Positions 1-8,770 of a stretch of 50,715 nt of DNA are shown here, piece by piece. A program made the position numbers and the translations under genes. How positions within the stretch are numbered: the stretch's first letter is position 1; each line of letters opens with the position of its first letter. Source of the stretch: Candidatus Coproplasma excrementipullorum (GTDB lineage: Bacteria; Bacillota; Clostridia; Christensenellales; Borkfalkiaceae). The notes below the pieces were generated by a model that was given only the letters and a program-made list of their open reading frames with translations, had not been told where the DNA came from and ran no database searches. The stretch is from assembly GCA_018714165.1 (NCBI GenBank), contig DVNU01000042.1, positions 1-50,715 of the forward strand. Direction: 5' to 3'.

Positions 1-46
1 AAATTTAATGCGGATATGGCGCGGGCAGTCGCGCCGTATATAAAAT

Positions 47-129
47 GCGGATATGGCGGAATTGGCAGACGCGCAGGTTTCAGGTTCCTGTGGGCGACCG
101 TGCAGGTTCAACTCCTGTTATCCGCACCA
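47..129 (+). tRNA. tRNA-Leu (anticodon CAG), CCA encoded
   Basis: Acceptor GCGGATA/TATCCGC, long variable arm, anticodon loop TTCAGGT, T-loop GGTTCAACTCC, 3' CCA. Confidence 0.93.
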
Positions 130-131
130 AA
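105..131 (+). repeat. attL: GGTTCAACTCCTGTTATCCGCACCAAA
   Basis: Identical 27 bp at 42142..42168; overlaps tRNA-Leu 3' end. Confidence 0.93.
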
Positions 132-175
132 AAAGCCCGTTTTTTTGCGTTTTTGGCGCAAAAATCGGGCTTTTT
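130..175 (+). terminator. Intrinsic terminator after tRNA-Leu (phage side)
   Basis: AAAAAGCCCG ... CGGGCTTTTT inverted repeat. Confidence 0.7.
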
Positions 176-192
176 CACATTGTTTTTAAGCA

Positions 193-215
193 ACAGCCCA
201 ATTACAGCCCAAATT
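193..215 (+). promoter_or_regulatory. Putative integrase arm-type sites, two direct copies ACAGCCCAA(A)TT
   Basis: Tandem 11/12-bp repeats near attL; similar GCAACCCAAAT(T/C) pair near attR. Confidence 0.5.
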
Positions 216-383
216 GAACTGTAATTGAAACCGCACGATAACGTCTTTGCGGCCGAGCAATCGGCCGCCTTTTCCTTATTAAAATAGCTACTCACAGCAA
301 AAAGGGCAGAGGAAAATCTCCGCCCTTCCCTTAAATACAATATAGCAAATGCCATGCGTCTGTCGCCAATTCAAGTCTCTGAA

Positions 384-860
384 TTAAGAAACGCCGCCGC
401 CGTCGGAATAGAAGATATGCCAATCAAACTCCAGAAGGAGGCCGATCCTCTTTGCCATATCGGGAGAAGGCTTTTTCCTTCCGCTCACAATGTGCGTCAT
501 GTACGAGCGGTCGACGCCGAGTATTATAGCGACCTGATTTTTTGAGAGGTTGCGCTCTTTGAGCCCCTTCTCTATAGCCTCCTCGATATACAGCTGCTTG
601 GCCTCTTCGCTTAAATAGGGCGCAGGCTGAACCATCTGCACGACGGCTCCCTCCTCAGTCTTTATGTCAGTGAGCGGCGTAGGCTCGGGACGCTCCTGCG
701 CAGGATCGCTGAACCAACAGTCTAAGGCGTCGCCGGCCATTAAGAAGGCCTCTTCAAGCGTATCTCCCTCTGTGAGGCATCCGGGCAGGTCGGGAAACTC
801 TACCCAGTACCCGCGAGACTCATCTCTATGAAAAATTGCGGGATAGACTATTTTTTCCAT
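384..860 (-). CDS. hicB: HicB-family antitoxin with C-terminal HTH
   Basis: YPAIFHRDESRGYWVEFPDLPGCLTEGDTLEEA motif plus XRE-like HTH; SD AAGGAG upstream of ATG at 860. Confidence 0.88.
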   Translation of the reverse strand: MEKIVYPAIFHRDESRGYWVEFPDLPGCLTEGDTLEEAFLMAGDALDCWFSDPAQERPEPTPLTDIKTEEGAVVQMVQPAPYLSEEAKQLYIEEAIEKGLKERNLSKNQVAIILGVDRSYMTHIVSGRKKPSPDMAKRIGLLLEFDWHIFYSDGGGVS

Positions 861-904
861 ATTGGTCACTCCTTTCACTTAATATATTATGCGCAGGCTG
901 GAAA

Positions 905-1096
905 TTATTTAAGTCCCGCCTGCTTGAGTATTGCCTGCTCAAGTCCTTTACTCAAGTCTTTGCTGTGCATAGGCACTGTGGTTTGTTTGCCCGTTGCCGG
1001 ATTTCGCAGTTTAAGGTGCGAGGTTCCCGGCTGCCCCACCTCTTCAAAGCCGTTGGCTTTAAGTAATTTGACCATTTGTTTTGGCGTCATCGGCAT
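905..1096 (-). CDS. hicA: HicA-family mRNA interferase toxin
   Basis: MTPKQMVKLLKANGFEEVGQPGTSHLKLRNPATGKQTTVPMH; SD AGGAGG before ATG at 1096. Confidence 0.88.
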   Translation of the reverse strand: MPMTPKQMVKLLKANGFEEVGQPGTSHLKLRNPATGKQTTVPMHSKDLSKGLEQAILKQAGLK

Positions 1097-1124
1097 TGCC
1101 TGCGTCCTCCTGTTTACATTTAAT

Positions 1125-1154
1125 ATTATAGCATACTGTTGACTAAAAGTCAAC
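1125..1154 (-). promoter_or_regulatory. hicAB promoter with palindromic operator
   Basis: Minus strand TTGACT-17 bp-TATAAT; perfect inverted repeat GTTGACT-TTT-AGTCAAC (1138..1154) over the -35. Confidence 0.75.
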
Positions 1155-1176
1155 ATATTTAATTATGTTTTTATGC

Positions 1177-1211
1177 AAAAAAAAGAGGGGACGCTCGATG
1201 GCGCCCCTCTT
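1177..1211 (-). terminator. Late-operon intrinsic terminator
   Basis: Minus strand AAGAGGGG...CCCCTCTT followed by T8. Confidence 0.75.
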
Positions 1212-1420
1212 CCTGTCCGTCTGTCCGAACCGCTAAGCGTCTTTCCGCTTTGTCAAAAATATATGGAAATAAAGGAGAATGAAGACGCGGCTTTCGCCGC
1301 TGTGGTCGCGGGTGGAGAGTTGAACTCCTTTCGTCGCTCCCGCGATAATGTGGAGGGCCACCTTTTTTATAATGGCAGCCCTCCTTTACTCTTTTATAAA
1401 TTCAATCAACACAGAACTTA

Positions 1421-1843
1421 TTATGCCGCTGCTGTATCTGTGGCCGCCGTCGCACCTGAAGATGAAGTGTTGCTGTTCTTCAGGGTGTAGATAGCCGCCT
1501 CAATCTGCGTAGTGAGCCATGCATCGATGTCGCTGAAGTTCTCTGTTATATACGTCTTTACCTTTTCAGGGAGAAGGCTCTTGATCGTTTCAAGCGCATT
1601 GGCAAGGGCGGTCTTTTGCGCCTCTTCGGTAAATGCATCCTGACCTTTGAGCGACTCGACATAAGTCTGATAGGTTTGCTTCACCACACCCGTCACGGTA
1701 GTCAATGCTGAGGTCAAAAAGCTCTGCGCGTTCTTGTCGCTGATCTTTGTGTTGAGCCATTCGGTCAGCTTTGCCACGCCCCACGATGCGAGAGCTGTGA
1801 GCACGATGGAAACCACACTGATAACTACTTCGCTCCAGTTCAT
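1421..1843 (-). CDS. Phage holin (LLH-family-like)
   Basis: N-terminal TM helix, size and position; AALANALETIKSLLPEKVKTYI C-terminal pattern. Confidence 0.6.
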   Translation of the reverse strand: MNWSEVVISVVSIVLTALASWGVAKLTEWLNTKISDKNAQSFLTSALTTVTGVVKQTYQTYVESLKGQDAFTEEAQKTALANALETIKSLLPEKVKTYITENFSDIDAWLTTQIEAAIYTLKNSNTSSSGATAATDTAAA

Positions 1844-2274
1844 TCCTCGACCTCCTCTTCGGTCTGGGTGGTCTGCACTACTGTTTTAGTGTTTTCGGGA
1901 GTCTGCTGTACCGTCTGAGCCTGCTGGTCCTGCTGGTCTTTATTCAAAGTAACCTGCTCAGTGGTGATAACTGTTTTAACCTTGCGCTCCTCGCCAAAAG
2001 TCAGCTTACCGAACTGATGACCGCCCACCGAGGCCCAGCCACAAATACCGCCGAGAATTATTGACGTGGACAGGCTCGTGGTAGGCATAACTTCGGGCAC
2101 ATTCACATAGAAAATGAGGCCAAGCATCAGGCCAATGAGCAGTGCCCACAGAGGAATAAGTCTACGCCACACGTTATTTTTCTGATTACGGACGATCTTT
2201 TTGTAGATTGCCATTGTAAAGAACGTAAGCGCGAGAATTGCAACAGTGCCTATGATTTTGATAAAATGTTCCAT
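1840..2274 (-). CDS. Membrane protein, possible second holin
   Basis: Multiple predicted TM helices, overlaps start of holin gene. Confidence 0.5.
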   Translation of the reverse strand: MEHFIKIIGTVAILALTFFTMAIYKKIVRNQKNNVWRRLIPLWALLIGLMLGLIFYVNVPEVMPTTSLSTSIILGGICGWASVGGHQFGKLTFGEERKVKTVITTEQVTLNKDQQDQQAQTVQQTPENTKTVVQTTQTEEEVEE

Positions 2275-2309
2275 ATATACACCTCTTTAAATATTTTTTT
2301 ATTTTGGTT

Positions 2310-2531
2310 TTAGTTGCTATTTTTTTTCATATCGCGGACGTCGTGCTGAAGTTCACGCACCTGTCCTTCAAGTATGAACGTCCGCTCCACAACCTCGTTG
2401 TGTTTTGCCACTTTTTGCTCAAGTTGCTTTATGCGATACTCTGTCAGCTTTGATCCCGTAATTACGCCGGCGAACGTACCCACCAGCGTTCCAACAAATG
2501 AGATCAAGGCTACAATTATCGTCGGATCCAT
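2310..2531 (-). CDS. Small TM/coiled-coil phage protein (XhlA-like topology)
   Basis: N-terminal TM followed by coiled coil, lysis region. Confidence 0.5.
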   Translation of the reverse strand: MDPTIIVALISFVGTLVGTFAGVITGSKLTEYRIKQLEQKVAKHNEVVERTFILEGQVRELQHDVRDMKKNSN

Positions 2532-2543
2532 CTATGCGCCTCC

Positions 2544-3173
2544 TTACTGCTCCGCATCGCTTTCAGTGTATTCCGACCAGCCGAACACGCCGGGTTCCCA
2601 GACGTTGGCAGCGTAGTCGGATACCCATTTTTTGGAATTGTGCGAAACCTTCGCACCGAGGTCATATACATCATGCGCACCGAGCGGCTGCGACCACTCG
2701 GGCCACTCTTCCGAAGGATCCGGTATCTGAACCCAAAGGCTGGATGCCGCATCCGGCGTCCAGGCTGCTTGTGAAGCATGACTCTGCAGGCAGCGATATA
2801 ATTTGTCACCATACCGTCTGATATTGCCTTCGACGTAAGCCACTGGGTACATCCACGGCAAAAATGCATCGGAGTGTTCAGCCATTGTTGCGACATCGAG
2901 CTCACCGGTTTCAGCAAGCTTTACAAACACAATCTCGGCAATGACTCTCTGCGACGTAATAACTTCCGCCGTTGAGGTTTTCGCCACAATGACCGTTTCC
3001 GCGTCCTGTAATCCCGCTTTACCGAGCAGGGCGTACAGCGTCCCTTTTATGGAAACACCGATAGCGTCCTGCTCTTTCACCTCCACATAAGACCCATTCG
3101 CTCCGACGGCAATAAAACGGACGGAGTCGACAAGCGCGATCTCCGTCCCATCTGTTTTGATGATTCTGTACAT
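2544..3173 (-). CDS. Phage protein with carbohydrate-binding (CBM5/12-like) repeats
   Basis: DKLYRCLQSHASQAAWTPDAASSLWVQI and GAKVSHNSKKWVSDYAANVWEPGVFGW motifs. Confidence 0.65.
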   Translation of the reverse strand: MYRIIKTDGTEIALVDSVRFIAVGANGSYVEVKEQDAIGVSIKGTLYALLGKAGLQDAETVIVAKTSTAEVITSQRVIAEIVFVKLAETGELDVATMAEHSDAFLPWMYPVAYVEGNIRRYGDKLYRCLQSHASQAAWTPDAASSLWVQIPDPSEEWPEWSQPLGAHDVYDLGAKVSHNSKKWVSDYAANVWEPGVFGWSEYTESDAEQ

Positions 3174-3589
3174 TAAGTACCTCCCTTTAATATCTTGAGA
3201 ATATATTGCAGATCCGAAATTTCAGCATTAAAAAATGCGTGGTTCCACAGCCAGTGATCGGCGTGCTCACGCATTCTGTAAATATCAAGTTTTTGATCAC
3301 TCCATATTCTGCCCCACGCCGCCAGACGGCGCTGTTTTTGATCTGCAGTTTCGTTATACTGTTTTTTCAGCAACGAAAGAATAGTCTGTGTAAGCTGTCC
3401 ACGCTCCAGCCCTTTGCCGTCGTCATTGCGAGCAAAGAACTGGTGTGCATTTTCGCTTGTGATAACCACCAGCGGCTTGCCGTTATGCATAATAAACTCA
3501 CCACGCGAGTCACATTCTGTGCCGTATGGCAGATTGACTATTCCTCCCAAGCATTTTGCGCGAAATCGTCGGTAAACCACATACTGCAT
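3173..3589 (-). CDS. Conserved phage protein of unknown function (fibre-associated region)
   Basis: ORF with SD GGGAGGTGAGG before ATG, in tail-fibre/lysis junction. Confidence 0.6.
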   Translation of the reverse strand: MQYVVYRRFRAKCLGGIVNLPYGTECDSRGEFIMHNGKPLVVITSENAHQFFARNDDGKGLERGQLTQTILSLLKKQYNETADQKQRRLAAWGRIWSDQKLDIYRMREHADHWLWNHAFFNAEISDLQYILKILKGGT

Positions 3590-3706
3590 TGGTCCTCACC
3601 TCCCTCTTTGAAGTTTTGATTGTTCTTGACCGAGAAGTCGAAAACAGCGCGGAAAGCCGTATTAGAAACATTCTAAAAGCAAGTTCTTCTGTGATTAGAT
3701 ATTAAA

Positions 3707-5704
3707 TTAGACCGCGAAAGCCGGTGCGAGCGTACGACTTTCATTAACATTACCGCTATAGGCATTCCCGTCTGGGAGGACCGAGCAGAAAAGGCCGCTG
3801 TTAAGGTAATAAGGCGACCGCAACCACCACGTCGCAGCCTCTGACAAGGCTGTGTGCTGATACTTGATTTTGGAGTTACCGTTAGCGAAGTAGTCATACT
3901 GCTCCTGATAATTTTGCTCGTAACTGTTGGCACAATCCCGTGTCCCCTGCACTTCATATTCAGCCAGCAACCACAGGTAGTCCACTGTAGCCGTCACATT
4001 TGCCGCAACGTTTGTTTCTCCACCCACATTATCCGTGTACTTGGTAACCGACTTCATGACCGCACGCAAATCTGCGGGCAGCGCCGCCATCAGTGTATTT
4101 GTCACGGGGCTCGTTGCGCAGGTGCTTGTGGGATTATTGCCGTTGACACCGGATGATTTGGCGGAGCCATAATTTTCGGGAGCAACGTTTGTACTGCCGA
4201 GGATATCATACCTCGCATCGCACGCCGCCCAACCTCCGTAGTTGAAGTTGCCCCAGTGGTTGACGTTGAAATACTTTCCTCCAGTAGCATGGCCGACTGA
4301 ATAGCTGCTGTCAACCAATCCCACGCTCGTGCCGCTGGTTTGGGCTGTTTTGAAACCTTGGAAGTGTATTCTGTGAGTTCCCTCACGGCTCGAGTTATGG
4401 TTAAAGCCGAGAATGTACACCCACAGCGTAGTGTTCATATTGAGCGTGCCTACAGTGCCGTTTATTGTCACCGAGTGCGTATCACCAACCGACCATAGAG
4501 ATTCGCCGAGGTCCATATCGGAAACTGCCCTGATCACCTCCCACGTGTTCTCATTGAGCTCGGTAGACACTATAGCAACGCTCACACTTATCGTGCAGCT
4601 TGAGGCATTGTAGTTCTGCCCTGCGCTGAGCGAAATATTGATTGTCGTGGTTCCGGTACCCACGCCCGTTACGGTAACCGTGGAGCCCGTTATCGAAACC
4701 TGCGCAACTTCTGTATTCTCACTCTGAGCCGTAATACTGCCGTCGCCCGTGTGTGTTATCGTAGCCATGTTGGTAAGATCACTGATGCCGATAATACTCA
4801 TCGTGTCGGGGTCGACTGAAATGGAACTGTTTGCCCGCTCTATCTCCCACGACTTGGCTATCGTACCCTTGTAGTCGCCGGTGCCGTTGATCATCATTGT
4901 GTAAGTCCCGGCATTTGTGCCGGTATTGCCGCTCACAATGTAATCTTTGTTCGCCTCCAGTGTTAAGCCGCCTAAAACGACACTCTCGATCGTCTGGGTC
5001 TTAAGTGAGCCGTCATAGGTCTGTGTAGCGCCGAGAGTAACCACCGCAGTGGATATATCTACGGCATCATTCACCCATACCGGCGCGCCTTGGCCGCTTG
5101 ATTTGAGTATCTGCCCCTCCATTCCTGCCGTAACAGGAGCATAGAAGGCGGGAGATGTGTTGGCGTTGCCGTTGAGCTTTGTCGCCTTCACTATGCCGAA
5201 GGAAGCATCCGTGGCTACAGCGGGATCCGTCACGATCCAGTTTGTACCGTCATACACAAAATCAACCACCGCACCCGCCTGCCATAACTCGGCCAGCGAT
5301 TTAGACGAGTCGTCGGCCTTAATGGTTTTGGCCCCCGTGTTGTTGACATTGAGCGTAGGAGAAGCTGCCGTATTCGCGTATGTAAATTTTACGGCGATTC
5401 GCTTGCCTGACGCGAGCGTAAAGTTCGAGCAGGTCACTGCCTTTGCCGCTGTAGCCGCAGCCGTGGAGCACGTGCCGTAAAACGAAGACGCGCCAGTCCT
5501 CTTTATATAGCCGTCTACAGCAGCCGACAGAGCGGCAAATTTATCGGCCAAGGCGCGCCCGGTATCCTCCGATAAGAAGTCCTTGCTGTTATAGTCCCCT
5601 TCCGTGACCTCGGCAGGCGTGGTGCCGTTAAAGCGCGCAATCACTACGTCGATCTGAGCACATATCTCCTGACCTGCACCATCGGTCATAAATCGTTTTG
5701 ACAT
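3707..5704 (-). CDS. Tail fibre/adhesin with Ig-like segment and C-terminal DUF6273/C-lectin-like domain
   Basis: N-terminal phage fibre sequence, internal Ig-like repeats, C-terminal WWLRSPYYLNSGLFCSVLPDGNAYSG...APAFAV. Confidence 0.75.
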   Translation of the reverse strand: MSKRFMTDGAGQEICAQIDVVIARFNGTTPAEVTEGDYNSKDFLSEDTGRALADKFAALSAAVDGYIKRTGASSFYGTCSTAAATAAKAVTCSNFTLASGKRIAVKFTYANTAASPTLNVNNTGAKTIKADDSSKSLAELWQAGAVVDFVYDGTNWIVTDPAVATDASFGIVKATKLNGNANTSPAFYAPVTAGMEGQILKSSGQGAPVWVNDAVDISTAVVTLGATQTYDGSLKTQTIESVVLGGLTLEANKDYIVSGNTGTNAGTYTMMINGTGDYKGTIAKSWEIERANSSISVDPDTMSIIGISDLTNMATITHTGDGSITAQSENTEVAQVSITGSTVTVTGVGTGTTTINISLSAGQNYNASSCTISVSVAIVSTELNENTWEVIRAVSDMDLGESLWSVGDTHSVTINGTVGTLNMNTTLWVYILGFNHNSSREGTHRIHFQGFKTAQTSGTSVGLVDSSYSVGHATGGKYFNVNHWGNFNYGGWAACDARYDILGSTNVAPENYGSAKSSGVNGNNPTSTCATSPVTNTLMAALPADLRAVMKSVTKYTDNVGGETNVAANVTATVDYLWLLAEYEVQGTRDCANSYEQNYQEQYDYFANGNSKIKYQHTALSEAATWWLRSPYYLNSGLFCSVLPDGNAYSGNVNESRTLAPAFAV

Positions 5705-5895
5705 TATTCTCCTCCTTGCGTTGTTTCATCGTAACACGGGTAGCCTTCCTCATCGCGGTATGCGCGAAAAGAGCCCAACTCTGTTTTTTTTGCGTATGTG
5801 GCGGTTATGTCATTGCCGTCCTTATCAAGCACTGCAACGACATGGAAATTCCCTTCGGCGGTCTTTAATATCATCTCTACTGTTTTGTCCGCCAT
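5704..5895 (-). CDS. Small phage protein, fibre region
   Basis: ORF abutting fibre gene, TAATG-type junction. Confidence 0.5.
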   Translation of the reverse strand: MADKTVEMILKTAEGNFHVVAVLDKDGNDITATYAKKTELGSFRAYRDEEGYPCYDETTQGGE

Positions 5896-5907
5896 AAGCG
5901 CCCCTCC

Positions 5908-6990
5908 TTAAAGCCTGCGAAGGAAAAATGCGCCGATAGGAAGATCGGAAGGCGGAGTATCTTCACCCTCATCGCCGAGGACATAGATCTGACTACCCTT
6001 CAGTACGCGACCTTTTGCATCAACCTGCACCGCTGAATAGGTACCGGCGGTTACCCCAGTGTTTTTGAGCATCATCGCAATTTGCTCGTCTTGCGAACCA
6101 TCGAACGTGGCCGAACCGGTAACATCTCCGGTAAGCTCAATAACCCTTGCCGTGGCAAGTTTGTCAGCCTGTCCTGCAGAACCTGCAGTCTCAGCTTCGG
6201 CCGCTGAACCGACCTGCGTGGTACCAGCAACAATTTTTGCTATCTCTGCCTCATTGGCATCGGCTGCACTCTGTGCCGCAGATGCCGCTGACGCTGCTGC
6301 GGCTGCAGAGTTGCGGACCTCGTTTACAGCTCCCACTACCGTCTTGTCAGTAGTCTGCAGAGAGCTATCATTCTTGGTCTGGTAGTCGGTAAGGTCAACC
6401 TTTTCAGTTTCAAGCTCTGAAATTTCATAGTAGCCGTATGTACCCGAATTGTTGTCGAGTACTGCAGAGATCCAGTAATCCGGAACGCCTGTGGCCTTGA
6501 TATAAAGAGTGTCGCCGACCTTGAAGTCAGTGCTCGATGCGGCCTTGAGGGCTGCGGTCATTGCGTCTACGGTATCGTATGACGTACCCTTTGCTCTGCC
6601 CTGCGCGAGGCTGTAGGCCTGATCGGCCTTCGTCTGTGCCGCAGAAGCCGCATCCCGAATATCTGAATGCGCTGTACCGCTGGAGTTATGTTCTGTCACT
6701 TTCGATTGTGCGGTACCGGCGGGATCAGCTCCCACATTTTCCGCCGACAGGCTGACGTTGCCCTGACGGTATGAAGATTCAGCGGCACCCTTCACGCCGG
6801 TGACGACGCCGCCACCCGTGATATCATTGATGAGCTGCTTAAGCTCGAGAAGGGCGTCCTTAACATTATCGGCTGTAATGCCTGCGGCCGCTAAATGAAC
6901 CACTTCCGCATCCGTTTCAGGATGCAGAGCCAGATACTCCTCCTCTGCAATTTTTACAATAAGTTGCAGCTTGGCGTTTGTTGTTGCCAT
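5908..6990 (-). CDS. Tail fibre-like protein
   Basis: Ala-rich coiled coil, LTGDVTGSATFDGSQDEQIAMMLKNTGVTAGTYSAVQVDAKGRVLKG fibre repeat. Confidence 0.75.
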   Translation of the reverse strand: MATTNAKLQLIVKIAEEEYLALHPETDAEVVHLAAAGITADNVKDALLELKQLINDITGGGVVTGVKGAAESSYRQGNVSLSAENVGADPAGTAQSKVTEHNSSGTAHSDIRDAASAAQTKADQAYSLAQGRAKGTSYDTVDAMTAALKAASSTDFKVGDTLYIKATGVPDYWISAVLDNNSGTYGYYEISELETEKVDLTDYQTKNDSSLQTTDKTVVGAVNEVRNSAAAAASAASAAQSAADANEAEIAKIVAGTTQVGSAAEAETAGSAGQADKLATARVIELTGDVTGSATFDGSQDEQIAMMLKNTGVTAGTYSAVQVDAKGRVLKGSQIYVLGDEGEDTPPSDLPIGAFFLRRL

Positions 6991-7004
6991 AAATATTTTG
7001 CCTC

Positions 7005-7343
7005 CTATTTTTTTGTTACAAATTGAATTGCTCCTATGAGCGCATCTGTCTGAATTTCATCCGTGAGAATTACTCCGTTCCCTCCAGACAACTGATCGGC
7101 CGATATTTTTATCGGCTCACCACTCTTTACACCCAGCAGGAAAACACCCGCCTTATCCTCAGCCGTTTTATAAAGGTCAAGATTTGAGGAGAGCAGATTG
7201 AGTCCCTTTGAGGTAGTATCCTTTGTGAGCTCTATGCCATCTATCGCCGGCTTATCCGAGAGCAACGTGTAGCTGTCCGGCAACACCGATAAAACGCTGA
7301 TGGGTTTACTCTTCCTCCGCGATAAAAATGATGCACTATTCAC
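7005..7343 (-). CDS. Phage structural protein of unknown function
   Basis: ORF between fibre genes, coupled to 7336..7653. Confidence 0.45.
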   Translation of the reverse strand: MNSASFLSRRKSKPISVLSVLPDSYTLLSDKPAIDGIELTKDTTSKGLNLLSSNLDLYKTAEDKAGVFLLGVKSGEPIKISADQLSGGNGVILTDEIQTDALIGAIQFVTKK

Positions 7344-7653
7344 TATCTCCCGCCTCCGAAAGTTTATTTACCTTTTCCCAAACCACGAAGGGCGCGTTAC
7401 GAATCACTGTTACACGATTGCCGTTTTTGAGAACTATCGTCAAATCATATTTGCCGCTACCGACCACCAATGCCTCGGTCTGCACACTGCTCAGGTTCAG
7501 CCAGTATAGCTGCTCACTCTCCGAGTATGCGAGCGTGACGTCAATGTTCTGTACGGCGCTTGTAAAATGAACGGATTCTATGACAGAGTTATCTGTGACG
7601 GCAATTTTAAAAGGCTGCTGCAAAAGATCGCCCTTTATAACATCAATTCTCAT
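7336..7653 (-). CDS. Phage baseplate/fibre-associated protein
   Basis: ORF, beta-rich, coupled to neighbours. Confidence 0.45.
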   Translation of the reverse strand: MRIDVIKGDLLQQPFKIAVTDNSVIESVHFTSAVQNIDVTLAYSESEQLYWLNLSSVQTEALVVGSGKYDLTIVLKNGNRVTVIRNAPFVVWEKVNKLSEAGDSE

Positions 7654-7657
7654 ACCG

Positions 7658-8188
7658 TCACTCCCTCATTTTCCAGCTGAAATACCCGTCCTCGTCAACG
7701 TACACCAAAACCTGTATTTTATCATCGACAGCTGCGAGATCTTCGTGAGTAACGAGGGCGCTCGTATCGATATTGGCGGTAAATTCGCCCTCATTGGATA
7801 CCTGAAGCACTGCCCAGAAGGTGAATACATAGTCAGGCATATCATCGTAAGCGGGGACGCTCACGCCGGTTTCATCTTGAAAAATAGCAACAAGCGTTGA
7901 TTCGCCCTCATCAAGACTCGCCCAAACACCTATCTGGTTTATCTTGTACTCGTCCGTGATGGTTTGGTTTGTGCATTGCAGTTGTAATCTAATCCCGCCC
8001 TCAATGCGTTCTGCTTTAAGGACACTAAGAGTCTGCTTTTGAGCGACGAGCGCCGTCTGCGCCATGAGATAGACGTCCTGCACGGTACCCTCGCCCGCCG
8101 CAGCGCTATCAAGATTGAGGCATCGCCCCGTTACCCACTCGGCCAACAGAGATTTGCCCGCATTAGTAATGACCGCACTATTCCACAA
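7658..8188 (-). CDS. Tail-collar fibre protein
   Basis: MWNSAVITNAGKSLLAEWVTG start typical of phage tail-collar fibre family. Confidence 0.7.
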   Translation of the reverse strand: MWNSAVITNAGKSLLAEWVTGRCLNLDSAAAGEGTVQDVYLMAQTALVAQKQTLSVLKAERIEGGIRLQLQCTNQTITDEYKINQIGVWASLDEGESTLVAIFQDETGVSVPAYDDMPDYVFTFWAVLQVSNEGEFTANIDTSALVTHEDLAAVDDKIQVLVYVDEDGYFSWKMRE

Positions 8189-8203
8189 GGTCGTTACCTC
8201 CTC

Positions 8204-8770
8204 TTATAAATTTACCGCAACGGCAGAATGGCAGATGCTCACACCTGCCCGAGCTACTGCAGCGTAAGCCGTTGCCGAGCCTTCGTGCGCAAATTCTATT
8301 GTATCCAGCACCGCGCTGCTCCTCTTTGCAAGCGCAACCAACGCGCGAAACCGCTCAACGACGTCCTGCATCTGAAGCGGATAGCTTGTAGTTACCCTGA
8401 AATGGAAGGGTTCACCGCCGTATGCGTTCCATTCCGTGACATAGCCGCCGCCGAATACATCCTCCATGACCTTTTCAACGGCCCACTTTGTCCCGCGCTT
8501 GGCGTATACCTGATCGGAGCTTTTGATTAAAGCGCGCTTGCTCTCTATGGGCAGGTCTTTACTGTACCAGTCGATATCAAGTTCCCATGCGAGTTCGTCG
8601 AGCTGCGCGTCGTCGAGATTGTCGATCTGGTCCCACGAGCGCGCCGTCTTTACCGCTGCTGCTGGTTCGGCGAGGATGCTCTCCATCGCCTCGGCCAAGC
8701 CTTTTACGACGGGATCCTCGCGCATAAACGACGGCAAAAGGCGCAGAAATTCTAACGTTGTCAGTTTCAT
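8204..8770 (-). CDS. Tail protein I (P2 gpI-like)
   Basis: LDELAWELDIDWYSKDLPIESKRALI; follows baseplate J. Confidence 0.8.
   Translation of the reverse strand: MKLTTLEFLRLLPSFMREDPVVKGLAEAMESILAEPAAAVKTARSWDQIDNLDDAQLDELAWELDIDWYSKDLPIESKRALIKSSDQVYAKRGTKWAVEKVMEDVFGGGYVTEWNAYGGEPFHFRVTTSYPLQMQDVVERFRALVALAKRSSAVLDTIEFAHEGSATAYAAVARAGVSICHSAVAVNL

Noticed and set aside
80-355. 91-aa minus ORF ending VRITGVEPARSPTGT (and similar at 42105..42329)
   Set aside because: Antisense translation of the tRNA-Leu 3' end, a common annotation artefact.
3707-5704. Diversity-generating retroelement
   Set aside because: Lectin-like C-terminus is suggestive, but no reverse transcriptase ORF or template repeat was found in the window.
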